Positions 25,601-36,959 of a stretch of 64,000 bases of DNA are shown here, piece after piece (the first letter of the stretch is position 1; the number at the start of each line of letters is the position of its first letter). Made by a program: the position numbers and the translations under genes. The stretch comes from Siphonodentalium dalli (lineage: Eukaryota > Mollusca > Scaphopoda > Gadilida > Siphonodentaliidae), in assembly GCA_032622095.1 (NCBI GenBank), contig CP136064.1, positions 48,800,073 to 48,864,072 on the forward strand, read 5' to 3'. The notes beneath the pieces are model-generated. The model was not told the DNA's origin, ran no database searches, and saw only the letters and a program-made list of their open reading frames with translations.

Positions 25601-26577
25601 CACCGGAAGTGTTTTCGTTTTAATAAGTAAGGCCGTATTCGAGTAGCATGTTGCAGCCAACTGTGAGAATCAACAAAATTTGGAACGGGACGATTCGGGT
25701 ATGGTTTTTTTTCGGTCCAGAGTCGTTATTTCGCTAAAATCCGGATTCAGAATCCGAATCGGCTAAATAATGAAATTAGGTACCCGGTACCCATCATGCA
25801 TGGCGTATCATGTGACAAAACAAACTTGACCCAGAAAGAACATCGCGGCATCAAAATGTTATTACAATCTTCATCATGCTTACTAGTTACGACACATTTA
25901 ATCGAGATAGATGTATATGAATATAAACACAATGGCATGTATGGGAGGCCAAATTCACATTTAATAATTAATTGTGCTTAAGCGCAATCAATTGCGCTTA
26001 ACCGCAATCAATAGCGCTTAAGCGCAATCAATTGCGCAGAAGCGAATTCATGGTTATATGTAACAAAACACCCCTGGTGAATAAATAGGTTTCTCCATAA
26101 CTTAGCATTAACTCCTATTGACATGTCACCTCTTGGTTTCATTGGTTTGAATGGGTAGGGAGCTAGCCCAACTTCTTTATCAAAATGGCTGACTCGCAAT
26201 AGTATCACCTTCTGTTTTAGTTGGAGCGACTCGTGATAGCATTATATTATCTTCGGTATATATTAGTTGGGGCTACTTGCAATAGCATTACTTTCTGTAT
26301 TAGTCGGGGCGACATTGATTTTCGTAAATTTTCGAGTATACAGGCACACCATATGAGGGAAGCAAGCCCTCGGTGACACCACATTCACACTATATGATCA
26401 TGGAAATACTATAGATTTGTGCAAGAGATGCTGATTTAATAAGAAAAACTAGAGCTCCAGGACTGAGACACCAAAGCTCCAGTGATTACACACCATTTTT
26501 TGGACAGGGATGCTGATAATATGAAAATAGGGTTTTTTCCCCCTGATTTAAGTCAATAAGTAAACCATACAGTAATG
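22406..26577. repeat. Tandem monomer, unit 7 (4172 bp) with TAA-TSD insertion
   Basis: Same length as unit 6 and nearly identical to it. One visible difference is cttgtgttgc at about 22838 against cttttgttgc at about 18666 in unit 6. The near identity indicates recent duplication of the insertion-bearing unit. Confidence 0.95.
24607..25330. mobile_element. TAA-TSD element in unit 7 (724 bp)
   Basis: Same element, same insertion point and same length as at 20435-21158, with TAA on both sides. It was carried along by unit duplication rather than inserted independently. Confidence 0.88.
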
Positions 26578-26779
26578 CTCTAATTAATCGACTCCTTAAC
26601 CACAGCAGAATTATGGATAACTTCAGGATTTAGTCGGAAATATGGCTTGTTGCCATTCATTGGAAAGCTCTCTAGAGCTTTTCGATGAATGGCAACAAGC
26701 CATATTTCCGACTAAATCCTGAAACGTTACCCATAATTCTGCTGTGGTTAAGAAGTCGATTAATTAGAGCATTACTGTA
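26568..26779. mobile_element. Family-A hairpin MITE (unit 7/8 junction)
   Basis: Same 212-bp near-palindrome with the CTCTAGAG centre. TA on both sides. Confidence 0.92.
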
Positions 26780-29700
26780 TGAGGTAAGAAAGCCCTCAAG
26801 CAGTGACACCGCATGCATACAGGTATAGGCTAAAATCTGTGCAAAAATACATTAAAAGCATCATACAAAAAATTACTAAGAGTTCCGGGAAGGCGACATC
26901 AATTCTTTGGATAGAGGGATGCTGATAATATGTAATTAGGGATTCTCCTTGTTGAACACATACTCACAGTTGACTGTTGAGTACAGGTCAAAGTTAGCCC
27001 AATGCTCATCTTGTGTTGCTAGGTGATACACCAGGTCATGCTAATAGTTTATGGGTAGGTTAGATAGTAGTCACAATTATGCTTAAGCGCAATTAATTGC
27101 GCTTAAGCGTAAATGCCCTATTTGCGCTTAAGCACAATATGTGGTATATGCGCTTAAGCGCAATTCATTATTAAATGTGAATTTGGCCTCCCATAGGCAT
27201 GTGATATATGGTAATTGATTTCAATATTATGTATTCTCATTTGTATTCATGTGGACAGCATCAATCGAATCGGTAAACATGTTGTTTAGGTCACGTGGTA
27301 CCAACATTTTAGCAGAACATCATGTTTTCCACCGAAATATATACTTCCAGAACGCATCCTATTTCCCATACTTTTAACAGTAAAATAGGATGTGTTCCAG
27401 TAGTATATATATATACGACAGAAAACTGTTTTTCTGCTAAAATAACACCACATGTTGGTGTCACGTGACCTAAAAAACACACTTTTACCGATTCAAAATG
27501 TGTTGTGCGCATGAATACACATGAAAGGTCATAGGTGCTGTTCCGGTAGTATGCCAAAATGAGTTCTAATTTTACCAGAGAGCTAGGCCCCATAGGTCAT
27601 GGAGTCCAGAATGGACTTGCTGCACTGTATCACGAACTTGAGCAGGGCTGGCAAATGTGAGAATACAGCTACAATAGCTGTATTCAGCTAACCTAGCTGT
27701 ATTCAGCTATAGCCTATAAATTATACTCTCAAACCGGCTGTTTTTCGATAATAAACTAGAAGCGCTAATTTGCGCATCAAAATTAGGCTACGGCCTACCA
27801 TATTCTCCTGTCACCCTCAACCAAATCAAAATCGTCGCTTGTGTTCTGACAAAGTGTTGCCTTTTGTCGACACGGCAATTCTGATTTTGTGTGAAAACTT
27901 ACTACGGTGGTCGATGTCAGTAAATATTCTGGGGACTATTTTCTGCAAATGCATTCATTAATTAACTTATAAAATAAAGATCAAATTCATCCCAAACACT
28001 CGTTTACTTCTTCCCGATGCTAAACCGGTAGGGGGCGTTAGAATGATGTACCTATATCGAGCATTTAGAATTACATACCACTAGCGGTTTGTGAGCGATA
28101 CATGGTAACTATTCATAACGGTATATACAGATATTGTGCGGCATATTGCAAATGTATGGCACAACATACATGTAGGGACAACTGAAATGAAAATGCGACT
28201 TATATAATTTCTGAAGTATTTCAAACATGAAGTCCTGGTCATTAGCGAGTCAGAACTATTCAATCTGTTTTGGCGGGAAAATATATAATGTGTGAAAACT
28301 TACTAAACATAACATTGGTATTTGTATTTTCGCGATTCGACATACATGTATGCGTTTCCGTATTTTTGGAGAGAATCAGCTCAAGCAGTGAGTGGAACTC
28401 GCTCGGTTAAACTCTGGCTAGAGATGTTCCCCTTTTTACCTGTTTTAACGCACCAACCAAACTGAGTTTTAGCAGCATCATATTGATACTTCCGGGAATG
28501 ATTAAGATGTTCCATCTTCGGTGATAAATATTGTATTTAATGTATTTTTCAAGGTATTCCGCATTGCATAAGAGAGTTATTAACCGTTATGACCGACATA
28601 GACCGCCGTAGTAAGTTTTCACACATAATCACCATCGTCGTGCCGACAAAAGGCAACACTTTATCAGAACACAAGCGACAATTTTGATTTGGTTGAGGGT
28701 GACCGGAGAATAGGGTAGCCTAATTTTGATGCGCAAATTAGCGCTTCTAGTTTATTATCGAAAAACAGCCGCTTTGGGAGTATAAGTGTCGGCGCACACG
28801 ATCCCGGTTGTCCCCGGTTTACCCGGCTGCGGTGTAAATCGGGGACAACCGGGATCGTGTGCGCCGACACTTTGGGCCGGTTTTTGTCGAATCCGATTTA
28901 ACCGGGCCGATCAAACTGAGTTTGATTTCATCCGGAAAAACCGGATCGTGACGATGGCAACGCGCGTGTTTTTGCTTGTCACATGACCAAAACATCATTC
29001 AAGATGTCGGAATAGTTAGCAGTGACCGCTATTCGAAAATTATGTCAAGAATTCTGATCCATCGCCAAGTAACAACTGCTGGTAGACCTATGGGCAGAAA
29101 ATAGGTGCCCGTATATAGTAATCGCAACAAGAAGGCGGTAGCTGTGGAAAGGTAGTTTACGCCAATTTACGGTTATTGGCAGTATTCACAGTATTGCCCG
29201 TGAGGCGTGACCTCAAATTCAATATATTAAATATTATTATTAATATTATATATTCATTCAGTTTATTATTAATAAATAGAAATACATATTAATATAAATC
29301 ACCATGACTAGCTATAGTAAATGTCTAGATCAGCTGACCACACCATGCAGTTGGCTATTTACTACAGTGACCATAGGCATTTCATGCATATGACCGGAGT
29401 GAAAATCGGACTCGTGTGCGCTGAACCCCCCGATTTTATCGGGCCCGATTTACACCGCAGCCGGGTAAACCGGGGACAACCGTGATCGTGTGCGCCGACA
29501 CTAATATATAGCTGAATACTGCTAGGTTAGCTGAATACAGCTATTGCCAGACATGTTGAGTGAGTCTTGACTAAGATTCGGAAGAAATATGAGCACTTCC
29601 GACTCCGAGCACAGTGCGATAATACGCTAAATTGCGGTAAATGCACATTTATAGAAGACATTCGACAAAGTCCCTCATGTAAAATGCAAACCTTTAGACC

Positions 29701-29929
29701 TAGACAAGTCCACTATTTATGATTATGACAGGCAACAAACTTTTGCCACACCTTGGGATGATATTTCACTCCACCGGAAGTGTTTTCGTTTTAATAAGTA
29801 AGGCCGTATTCGAGTAGCATGTTGCAGCCAACTGTGAGAATCAACAAAATTTGGAACGGGACGATTCGGGTATGGTTTTTTTTCGGTCCAGAGTCGTTAT
29901 TTCGCTAAAATCCGGATTCAGAATCCGAA
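26578..29929. repeat. Tandem monomer, unit 8, truncated at the array edge
   Basis: Carries the same insertion as units 6 and 7, with an 8-bp internal deletion, and a private 7-bp insertion (agcctat) near 27710. Homology stops after gaatccgaa at 29929, equal to position 2632 of unit 1, so the last 820 bp or so of the monomer are missing. The break falls in a short palindrome (ggattcagaatcc). Confidence 0.93.
28786..29501. mobile_element. TAA-TSD element in unit 8 (716 bp)
   Basis: Same element and insertion point as in units 6 and 7. It is 8 bp shorter because one aacttagc of a short direct repeat (gttagcaacttagcagtg) is lost near 29020, and it has one substitution (gtcgaatccg for gtcggatccg). 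Confidence 0.88.
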
Positions 29930-30740
29930 GCCGATTAAGGGAGCGGGGCTAATTCTAGTCTTGATTGACAGCCGTCTTGTTCCTAAAGTGTATGCTTGGA
30001 GTCAGGTAAGCCCTGAGTCGTTATTTCGCATTCCCGATTCTAGGTCAGATTTTGAAATCCACGTGGCCTCCGAAACTGGGTCCGTGACTACCTGAGCGGG
30101 TCGATTCGGTCCAGGGCTCTTTCGGTCTTCGACTTTTCGGTCCAGGGCTCTTTCGGCCGGGCTTGTTCGGCCCCTATTCAATTCGGGTAATTAGGTAGTG
30201 TGGGTGTTAATTGGACGGCATGTTAATTGCCTTTGATTTGGGACCGGTCTTTTGATGACAATGGAGATTTATGTTTGCAATTAACGTTTTATTCGCAACA
30301 ATAGTAGACCCCGAAGCCACGACAAATAGTTTTCATGGCTGGCTCAACCGATTTTCGTGGCTGGTTCGCTAGCTAAGCCGGCTCAGTCACGACGTTCGTG
30401 GCTGACGAAATATGGCGGCTCAGCCGGCTGAGATGTTATCATTCAGCATATTTTCGTTTCCGAAATGTTCCTAATCCCCTGTTACCGGTAAAAGACGCCG
30501 TTTTTTTTAGCATTTGTGGTGAACCCGTAGAATTCCAGACCACACGTGATCTTTTGATGTTGGGGTTAGGCTTTTCCATTATGGCGAAAATTCACGAAGA
30601 GCTGGCATGGATATACTATGTAGTTTCCCATCTAATCGGTATAAGTAGTTACATTGGGACTGCTGTCGTCTTCAGACTGCTATCATCACTGCAATATATG
30701 CATGCATGAACGACGAACCCGACAGTAATGATATATAGAG
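29930..30740. other. Array-flanking unique sequence, no supported gene
   Basis: Contains two copies of ttcggtccagggctctttcg (30105 and 30136) and a tract rich in ggctggctcaaccg/gccggctcag (30330-30430). A second gagtcgttatttcgc motif (30018), like the one at the array edge, lies 90 bp past the break. A 103-codon open frame at 30398-30709 shows no family features. A 28-bp stretch around 30100-30127 (cgggtcgattcggtccaggg) recurs inverted at about 32560-32600. Confidence 0.5.
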
Positions 30741-30873
30741 GATCTCACATGAGTTTCTATTTTATACGGAATTTATCAACCGAGTTCACTAAATTCGATT
30801 TGAGCCGAGGTTTACCGAGAATTTAGAGGACGAGGTTGATAAATTACGTATAAAATAGGACGAGTTTGAGATA
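30741..30873. repeat. Short foldback
   Basis: Left arm tctattttatacggaattta pairs with taaattacgtataaaatagg on the right, with a roughly 50-bp loop containing gattt/aaatt variants. Looks like a small foldback MITE; ends not resolved. Confidence 0.6.
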
Positions 30874-32030
30874 CATTTTATCACATGATCAAATAAACCC
30901 GAAGCAACGCGAAATATTCATCGAAAACAACAATCATAAACTAAAGCGATCGCAAGTTATTTGAAGAACGCCGTGACGTCATCGCACGCACTGATATTAA
31001 ACGTGTCTATTACCGATAATTATGAAACTGCTTTTATGGCCAAATTATGTGATAAATAATATTTCAAACTATTTTCTATTCTTATGTGTATATATTGACA
31101 AATGCCAGTGATGTCTGAGACTGGGTGTTGTGACTGTTGTCGATATAAACAATTTATATTTTAACCCTTTCAATACCGAATGGATGCGCCCATTCAGTTA
31201 TATGAAAGCATGCATTGGGATAGTCTATTCCACATTAAGGGGCCAGGTGTTCTGATAATATAACAACCATGCCGTGTCCATATTAGGCAATGCGGTTTAG
31301 TTCTTTGTGATTCACAGTACAGTTGTGCTTGACATATAAGCCCATGCACACGGCTCAGCCATTTTACAATTCCGGCGGCGGAGATTTTTAAATGTGGCTG
31401 GCGTTAGAAATAATATGGCTGGCGGCGGCTTGTGGCCAATATGGCTGGCGGCGGCGGCGTGCGATGGCGGCTTCGGGCTCTAAACAATAGTAATGGGTAT
31501 ACACACATAGTAATTAACACTGCAACAAATTCGAACAATAACGTGAATATATGATGAAAGATATGAACATTTATTGATTAAAAACAAGTTAAAACAGTAA
31601 ATATATACAGTTTACATGATAAAACATCTGGTTATTTAATGATTAAAAACAAGATAACACATGGAAAAATCAGTCAATACATTATTTATTTATAAATATT
31701 AAAACATTGCGTATGTCTTCTTCTTTCTTCTTCTTCTTTGCGTAGGTTTTCTTCTTTATTCTTCTTCTTTATTTCTTGGATTGGCCATTCTTGTAGATCG
31801 CGTTCACATCCTTCAGGAATTCGGTTGTCTTGATGGTGCCGTCTTTGTATGATACCCATATCGCCACAAGGTCTCTGTCAAATCTTCGTGTACTTCTGCT
31901 TTATGTCGGTTTCGAGGTCCCTCGCTGCTACAGCTACCTCGATATGTGCAGCTTCTTTTTGGAGCACTTGGATCAGCGGGTAGAAAGACAATCTGCTCCC
32001 CTTCATGTTAAGCCGCCTGTGCCAAGCTGT
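30874..32030. other. AT-rich intergenic stretch, no supported gene
   Basis: Holds a GGC-rich degenerate repeat of atggctggcggcggc (about 31380-31480) and a pyrimidine-rich ttcttctt tract (about 31708-31775). An 80-codon frame at 31830-32072 has no recognised similarity. Nothing else is supported. Confidence 0.5.
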
Positions 32031-32160
32031 GAAGAAGACGAAATTTCATTAAATTTGTTTGTACTTTTGTAGTTCAATAAAAATATGGTGAAGAAGACGA
32101 AATTTCATTAAATTTGTTTGTACTTTTGTAGTTCAATAAAAATATGGTGAAGAAGAAGAA
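32031..32160 (+). repeat. 59-bp tandem duplication
   Basis: gaagaagacgaaatttcatt begins at 32031 and again at 32090, identical over the 59-bp period, with a third partial copy from 32149. Each copy contains caataaaaatatg, which includes an AATAAA-type polyadenylation hexamer, so this may be a duplicated transcript 3' end. That reading is inference. Confidence 0.8.
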
Positions 32161-32651
32161 ATTTTTGGTTTATATAATGTGATAATAATACTCTTGTTGT
32201 GATTGCATGAACAAGTCTCAACTCACCAACTGAGTGATTCTCAACTCAGATCAATCACCGTTTTATCTTGTCCAAACAAACATGCCAGAAGCCGTTCTGA
32301 GTGTAAAAAGGTAGATACAATCTATATAGTAACATATATCTACAACTTTATTATCATCTTTCTCACAGACAAATCACAGGTAAGAATATTAAATCAAATC
32401 ATAAGATCAATATATATAATATAAACTAGAGCAATGCTACCCTTTTATACACTTTAATCAAAATATTAAACGCTTTATTATAATAATAAAATAACATACA
32501 AAAGAAAAATATATATAAACATCCAAATATCCTACTGATAAAAACATTTTTAGGTGAGACTGTTCGGCCGAAACAGCCCTGGACCGAATCGACCCCGAAC
32601 CGTGACTACCCGCCTCCCTGATCTTTGAACCTTCAGACGTTCTGTCATATA

Positions 32652-32915
32652 TAGACTCCTGGAACGTTTCTCTTATTTGTGGAGCCAGGAGGAAGGGAAG
32701 AGCCAGCAACTGACGGATGAAGTTGTGCAATGGACCCTTCTGACCATATGCCATATCTTAAGGCCGACGGTTGATGTGTGTCTATTCACGGCCTGCGTCC
32801 AATGGAAGCAGCACCCCTTTACATCTGCATCTGGAAATAATTCTTTCACAGTGAGATGAATCCCGATCACTAAGTGTTGTGACAACACACTGTGATAATG
32901 AACCATTTGCATCAA
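32652..32915 (-). pseudogene. MULE transposase fragment, frameshifted
   Basis: Read on the minus strand, the first frame (from 32915) contains ELFPDADVKGCCFHWTQAV, then the match continues in another frame from 32754 with AYGQKGPLHNFIRQLLALPF. This order and the KGCxFHxxQAV motif followed by a 'GxxxFIRxLLALPFL' stretch are what I know from the MULE (Mutator-like) transposase domain as found in many animal genomes. The frame change between about 32760 and 32754 breaks it, and no flanking catalytic parts are seen. It is a decayed remnant of about 85 codons. Assignment rests on remembered motif patterns, not a search. Confidence 0.7.
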
Positions 32916-33114
32916 ATGTCTGTTTTGAAAGCACCCCTTTTATAATTAGTCTTCACTTACCTTAAGTGCCGTTCAGTTGTCAAAACATCGTGTCATTCTT
33001 TATCCCAGTTCACGCATTGACATAATTAATGAATAAACACATGTTTTGTTGATCAAAATCTTTAATAATATATCATCAAAGAACATAAAAGAACATAATC
33101 ACTATTAACAATTT

Positions 33115-33197
33115 CGGGACAACCCGCCCTCATTTATCGGGACAACCCGCCCCCAAAATAGCATAGGGGCGGGTTGTCTCGGGGGCGGGTAGTCCCG
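33115..33197. repeat. GC-rich hairpin
   Basis: cgggacaacccgcc occurs twice on the left (33115 and 33139) and ggcgggttgtctcg plus gcgggtagtcccg on the right, giving a stem with alternative registers around a short aaaatagcat loop. The GC-rich hairpin stands out in AT-rich surroundings. Confidence 0.75.
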
Positions 33198-34081
33198 TTT
33201 ATGTTTATTGTTCTCCCATCGTCAACATGACACAAGTATCATTTGTATCTTATATTTATAAAGTTCATGTTTGTTGTGAAAGTCATGCTTTTCTTCTATG
33301 TGTATATACACGGCACATAATTTGCTACCAATCCGACTTAATCGCATATTCAAGTTTTTTCAAGTTAAAGTGTGTTTATTGATGAGGGCAAGCATATCTA
33401 AACGTGACAGCTCTAGGCCTCCTGAATCAAATTCCGAAGATGTTGTGAAGAACACACGAAACTTGTCAGTTGAACAGGGACGTGACGACAGGGGTTGGTT
33501 GTGTGTCTCGACCCCCACCCCGAACTTTGGTACAATTTGCTTAGCTGTGCAGTCATTCATACGTGAGGAAAATCAGGATTATTTTGACTAACTGTTCCAA
33601 ATAACGATACGTACAAGCCAGCAAACGCAACAAACACACCCGATTTTAAATAAATACATACAAACGTATGACTAACTCGGGAGAGGGGGTGTCCAGTGAT
33701 CTGTATATGTTCAACTTGTTTTGGTAGTCATGTTGCTTTGCCATTACTAATTATTTATTTTGTCAGTGTAATAACATATGGGAGAGGGGGTACCCTTAAG
33801 TGAGTCAGCACTTGTCACCCAATTCCTTTGTATGTATAAACAAAGGTATGTGTTATATATCATGTGTTATCTAAATTTGACATATATTTGAAATAAATAT
33901 ATCTAAACTAAACTTTGGTACATTCCAGCAGTCGGAAATTTCATGCATGACACAACATTAGTTGGACATTAATTTGACACCATATTATATAGGTTGCCAT
34001 TGTTCTCATTGTTTGATTTTTTTCAACCAGTAAAAGTTGGTAATTTTCCAATCTTAGTGTTTGTCAGGTTGGATATTTCCA

Positions 34082-34084
<3 letters not shown>

Positions 34085-34112
<28 letters not shown>
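34085..34112 (+). repeat. (GA)n microsatellite
   Basis: About 14 uninterrupted GA dinucleotides. Confidence 0.95.
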
Positions 34113-34115
<3 letters not shown>

Positions 34116-34297
34116 ATGTTTGGTTCAATGGGGGTGGGGGGTTGCAGTTGGCCGGAATTTTTAGGAAACTTCTAGCCACGAAACTTCTAGAACATGTGTC
34201 TGTTGTCTATACAGAGACTATTGTGCAAAACGACTGCATTTAACGAAACAAAACATTTTAAACATGAAATTGCTATAAGACTAGATGATAGTACATA

Positions 34298-35724
34298 CTA
34301 GTCCAGGAGATATTGGTCAACGTCTGCACCCCCCCCCAGGACTTAACTTCACCCCACTAATGTTCTCCCTTAAGGTCTCCTCTAATTTTTTTCACTTGTT
34401 AACAAGAAAAAAAAGTGGCCGCAGAGACTCCAGACAAGATGGCGTCCATCATGGCGGCCATTTTTTTTAAATGTACCAGGTCTCTTTGATCGCCGTTATA
34501 GTAAAGATGATGTCACATGCCGTCTTGTTTTCCGCTCGATTCGTTATGCTAATATACAACCCTTACAAATTAGCCAAAAATCCGACACCAGAATCCAATA
34601 TGGCGGCCAAGATGGCCGCCGAAATGTGAAAATATGCTATTTTTCTGTCATGTTACCACCTTTCGTTTGTCTCTGTGAGAAAATGATAGAATTTTTGCGT
34701 CATGTTATACATTTATCATATAGAGGAGTCATTGGCGAATATATGGGGACCATAATATGCATTCATTGCGGGATATTTTTGTCCGATATCACGTTTTCCC
34801 AAATGCCGGTATCATAGGTCAAAGTCGAATCTCCGTTAATAACGCGATGTTATGTTTCGAATCAATTAATGTTATTGCTATTATAACAACACCCATGCAT
34901 ATATATTTGCAGGAGATACTCGAGCTAGGATTCCTCTTATACCTGAGTTGAGGAATATTTACCCAAATTCAAGATGGCGGCCAAAATGGCCACCAGAAAT
35001 AAAAAATCGCTGAAAATCGCTGATTTTAACATCAGTGAGCATTATTGTCATGACAACTCCACACCTGCTTACTATTGTAAGTTGGGAACACTTAGGCGAA
35101 GAACATTCCTTGTACCATATCCAAATAAAAGTCCCCCAAATTCAAAATGGCGCCCACAATGGCGGACAGATTTTGAAAAATCACCGAAATTCCCTCATAT
35201 TCACATCATTGGGCATTATTGTCGAGACAACTCCATCCATGCGTACAGTTCAGTTGGAAATACTGAGGTGAAGTAATTACCTTACATCTCATGCAAGAAA
35301 TGGTTTTTCAAATCGAAGATGGCGGCCAAAATGGCGACCGAAATTTGAAAACACGCCTACATTCCTTTACATTCTTAGGATGGGCGTTATTGTTTCGCGA
35401 TTTCTACCCACCATTACATGTTGATATGGAATAGTGACATGAAGTATTCATTGGGGCTTGGCAATTGATACTCACAGCCAAGATCGCTGCTAAATTGGCG
35501 GCTAGAAATTGAAAAGAAATCGATATTTTCACATATTAATTTCATCTTTATGTCATAATATCGGTATGTATGGACGAAACTGTACATAAACCATCTACTA
35601 GTTCAACTTAAAGGTATCAAAACGCACAACATAGCTCGTGTCCTTCTGGAAAGATGAAAAACCACAATTAATATCGCGATGTGGCATTTCGAAATCCAGT
35701 CTCCACTTAGCGCCAATAATGGCC
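34298..35724 (+). repeat. Left arm of large inverted duplication
   Basis: About 1.43 kb whose reverse complement reappears at 42022-43400. Near the outer end the copies are close to identical (for example gtccaggagatattggtcaa and the run through 34626-35276); toward the inner end they diverge with small gaps. It contains five degenerate tandem repeats, each with ATGGCGGCC- or ATGGCCGCC-type motifs, at about 34604, 34973, 35147, 35318 and 35478, spaced about 170 bp after the first. No supported gene; open frames of 60-100 codons are by-products of the repeat. Confidence 0.88.
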
Positions 35725-36540
35725 ATAAGCGTAGGTTCGCCAAATAGTTATATCAGAACAATTACCTGATAACGGAATCTGATTTGCCACGTCACGTCCA
35801 TAATTATCTGGACCAGCTTCCATTTCTTTGTCTGATAAATCTAGGTCGCTCACACCGACAAAGTATTCACCACTTCCTGGGAGTAGGGTCCCTCTAATCA
35901 TAACGTTTCAAACAATTCATTTTCCAGTGTCTAGCCTACGATTTTAAATATTTGCTAACTATGATATTTGTGCGTCATCTTGAACTAGGAAGGCATATGG
36001 CCGATGAGTATACAAGCTTACAGAAGGTCATCTCTTTGTGTCTCATACCCCATGGGATAACGACATGTACACCTGGCGAACCAGTTAGCTAGTCACTTCT
36101 CAATAGACGGTTCGTCAACTCACAAACTCAGCGAACGCATTGGCATATGTGAACAACTTCGACAGTGTTTCGAAGGTTGCTAGCTGTCTCATTCCCTTGG
36201 ACAGATGTCTATCTGCTAAGGAGAAGACCCTAGTGTACAGACTACCCACACTTCTTGACCATTATCCGAAGAAAACTGTATGAAGCCCCGCAGTTGTATC
36301 GTCGAATATCTCCCAGCAGAGAAGAACAATGCTCGCGGTGCTAGTTTATGGACATGCGCCATGATAGTGGGAATGAAATGGGCCACTCTATACACCACCC
36401 CTACACCTGGTGCATGTTTAAGATATCGAATGTCATGCGTGTCGGTTTTATTTGGTGTGGTAAGATTGTATTTCCACATCCGTTTCGAAGCCTTTCTGAT
36501 TCAACTACGTACACTTTTGTCTGGATAATACTATGCTAGC
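35725..36540 (+). repeat. Diverged inner extension of the left arm
   Basis: Patches match the reverse complement of the right side. gggataacgacatgtacacc (36055) matches gggataacaacgtgtacacc near 41600. A stretch at about 36296-36400 (aacaatgctcgcggtgctag ... atgatagtgggaatgaaatg) matches 41258-41345 inverted. Both copies can be read in the same frame as peptides sharing a SLWxCxMIVxMK core, but each is interrupted, so any gene is decayed. Confidence 0.6.
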
Positions 36541-36806
36541 CTCCATCAAAACAGTCGGATGGATTAAATGATAATGTCTTTATAGCATGAATGTATGCGT
36601 GTTTTGTTATCCTATCTCGGGGTTAGTGTCAGTATGTGGGCGGTATTATTCAAGAAAATGTCAGGAACTGTGGTGCATTTATTTCACTATGTATTTAAAG
36701 AACAATTTACAGTCTCGATGGCAGTGGACGTTGGGGAACACGACCTTTATGATCATATAGCTTTATATATATAACTTTAGAATATAGTAGTTAATGTCTC
36801 ATGTAG

Positions 36807-36959
36807 GAAAATGGTCGCAATGGTGATGTTACCACGAAATCACTTGGTGTACCAACGTTTGTTGAACTGAATGCAAGAGCTCATCAACGTAACATTCCTC
36901 TGGATGTTCTTGGCGTTGAAGATTTCACCCTTTTGTTGATGGCATTTGTACTTTCTTGA
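36807..36959 (+). pseudogene. Possible exon relic, unknown protein
   Basis: Starting just after ctcatgtag (an AG that could be a splice acceptor), 50 codons are open to a TGA and give a well-composed peptide including SLGVPTFVELNARAHQRNIP and LDVLGVEDFTLLLMAFVLS. The composition is more protein-like than its surroundings. I do not recognise the family. It lies in the loop of the inverted duplication, near patches that also look like broken coding DNA. No start codon or donor assigned; it may be chance. Confidence 0.25.

Larger units (their letters stand above)
32916..34297. other. Intergenic stretch without supported gene
   Basis: Contains a GC-rich hairpin at 33115-33197, a GA microsatellite at 34085-34112 and two similar short tracts gggagagggggt (about 33680 and 33780). 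Overlapping open frames of 97 codons (plus) and 66 codons (minus) at 33298-33591 show no recognised features and probably reflect chance. Confidence 0.45.

Noticed and set aside
1-29929. Array as rDNA, histone or snRNA gene cluster
   Set aside because: No rRNA-, histone- or snRNA-like sequence in any unit.
30398-30709. 103-codon open frame as a gene
   Set aside because: Starts inside a ggctggctc-rich tract and has no recognised similarity; length compatible with chance.
33298-33591. 97-codon frame with an antisense 66-codon frame
   Set aside because: Only one short stretch is open on both strands; no motif; no splice or polyadenylation context.
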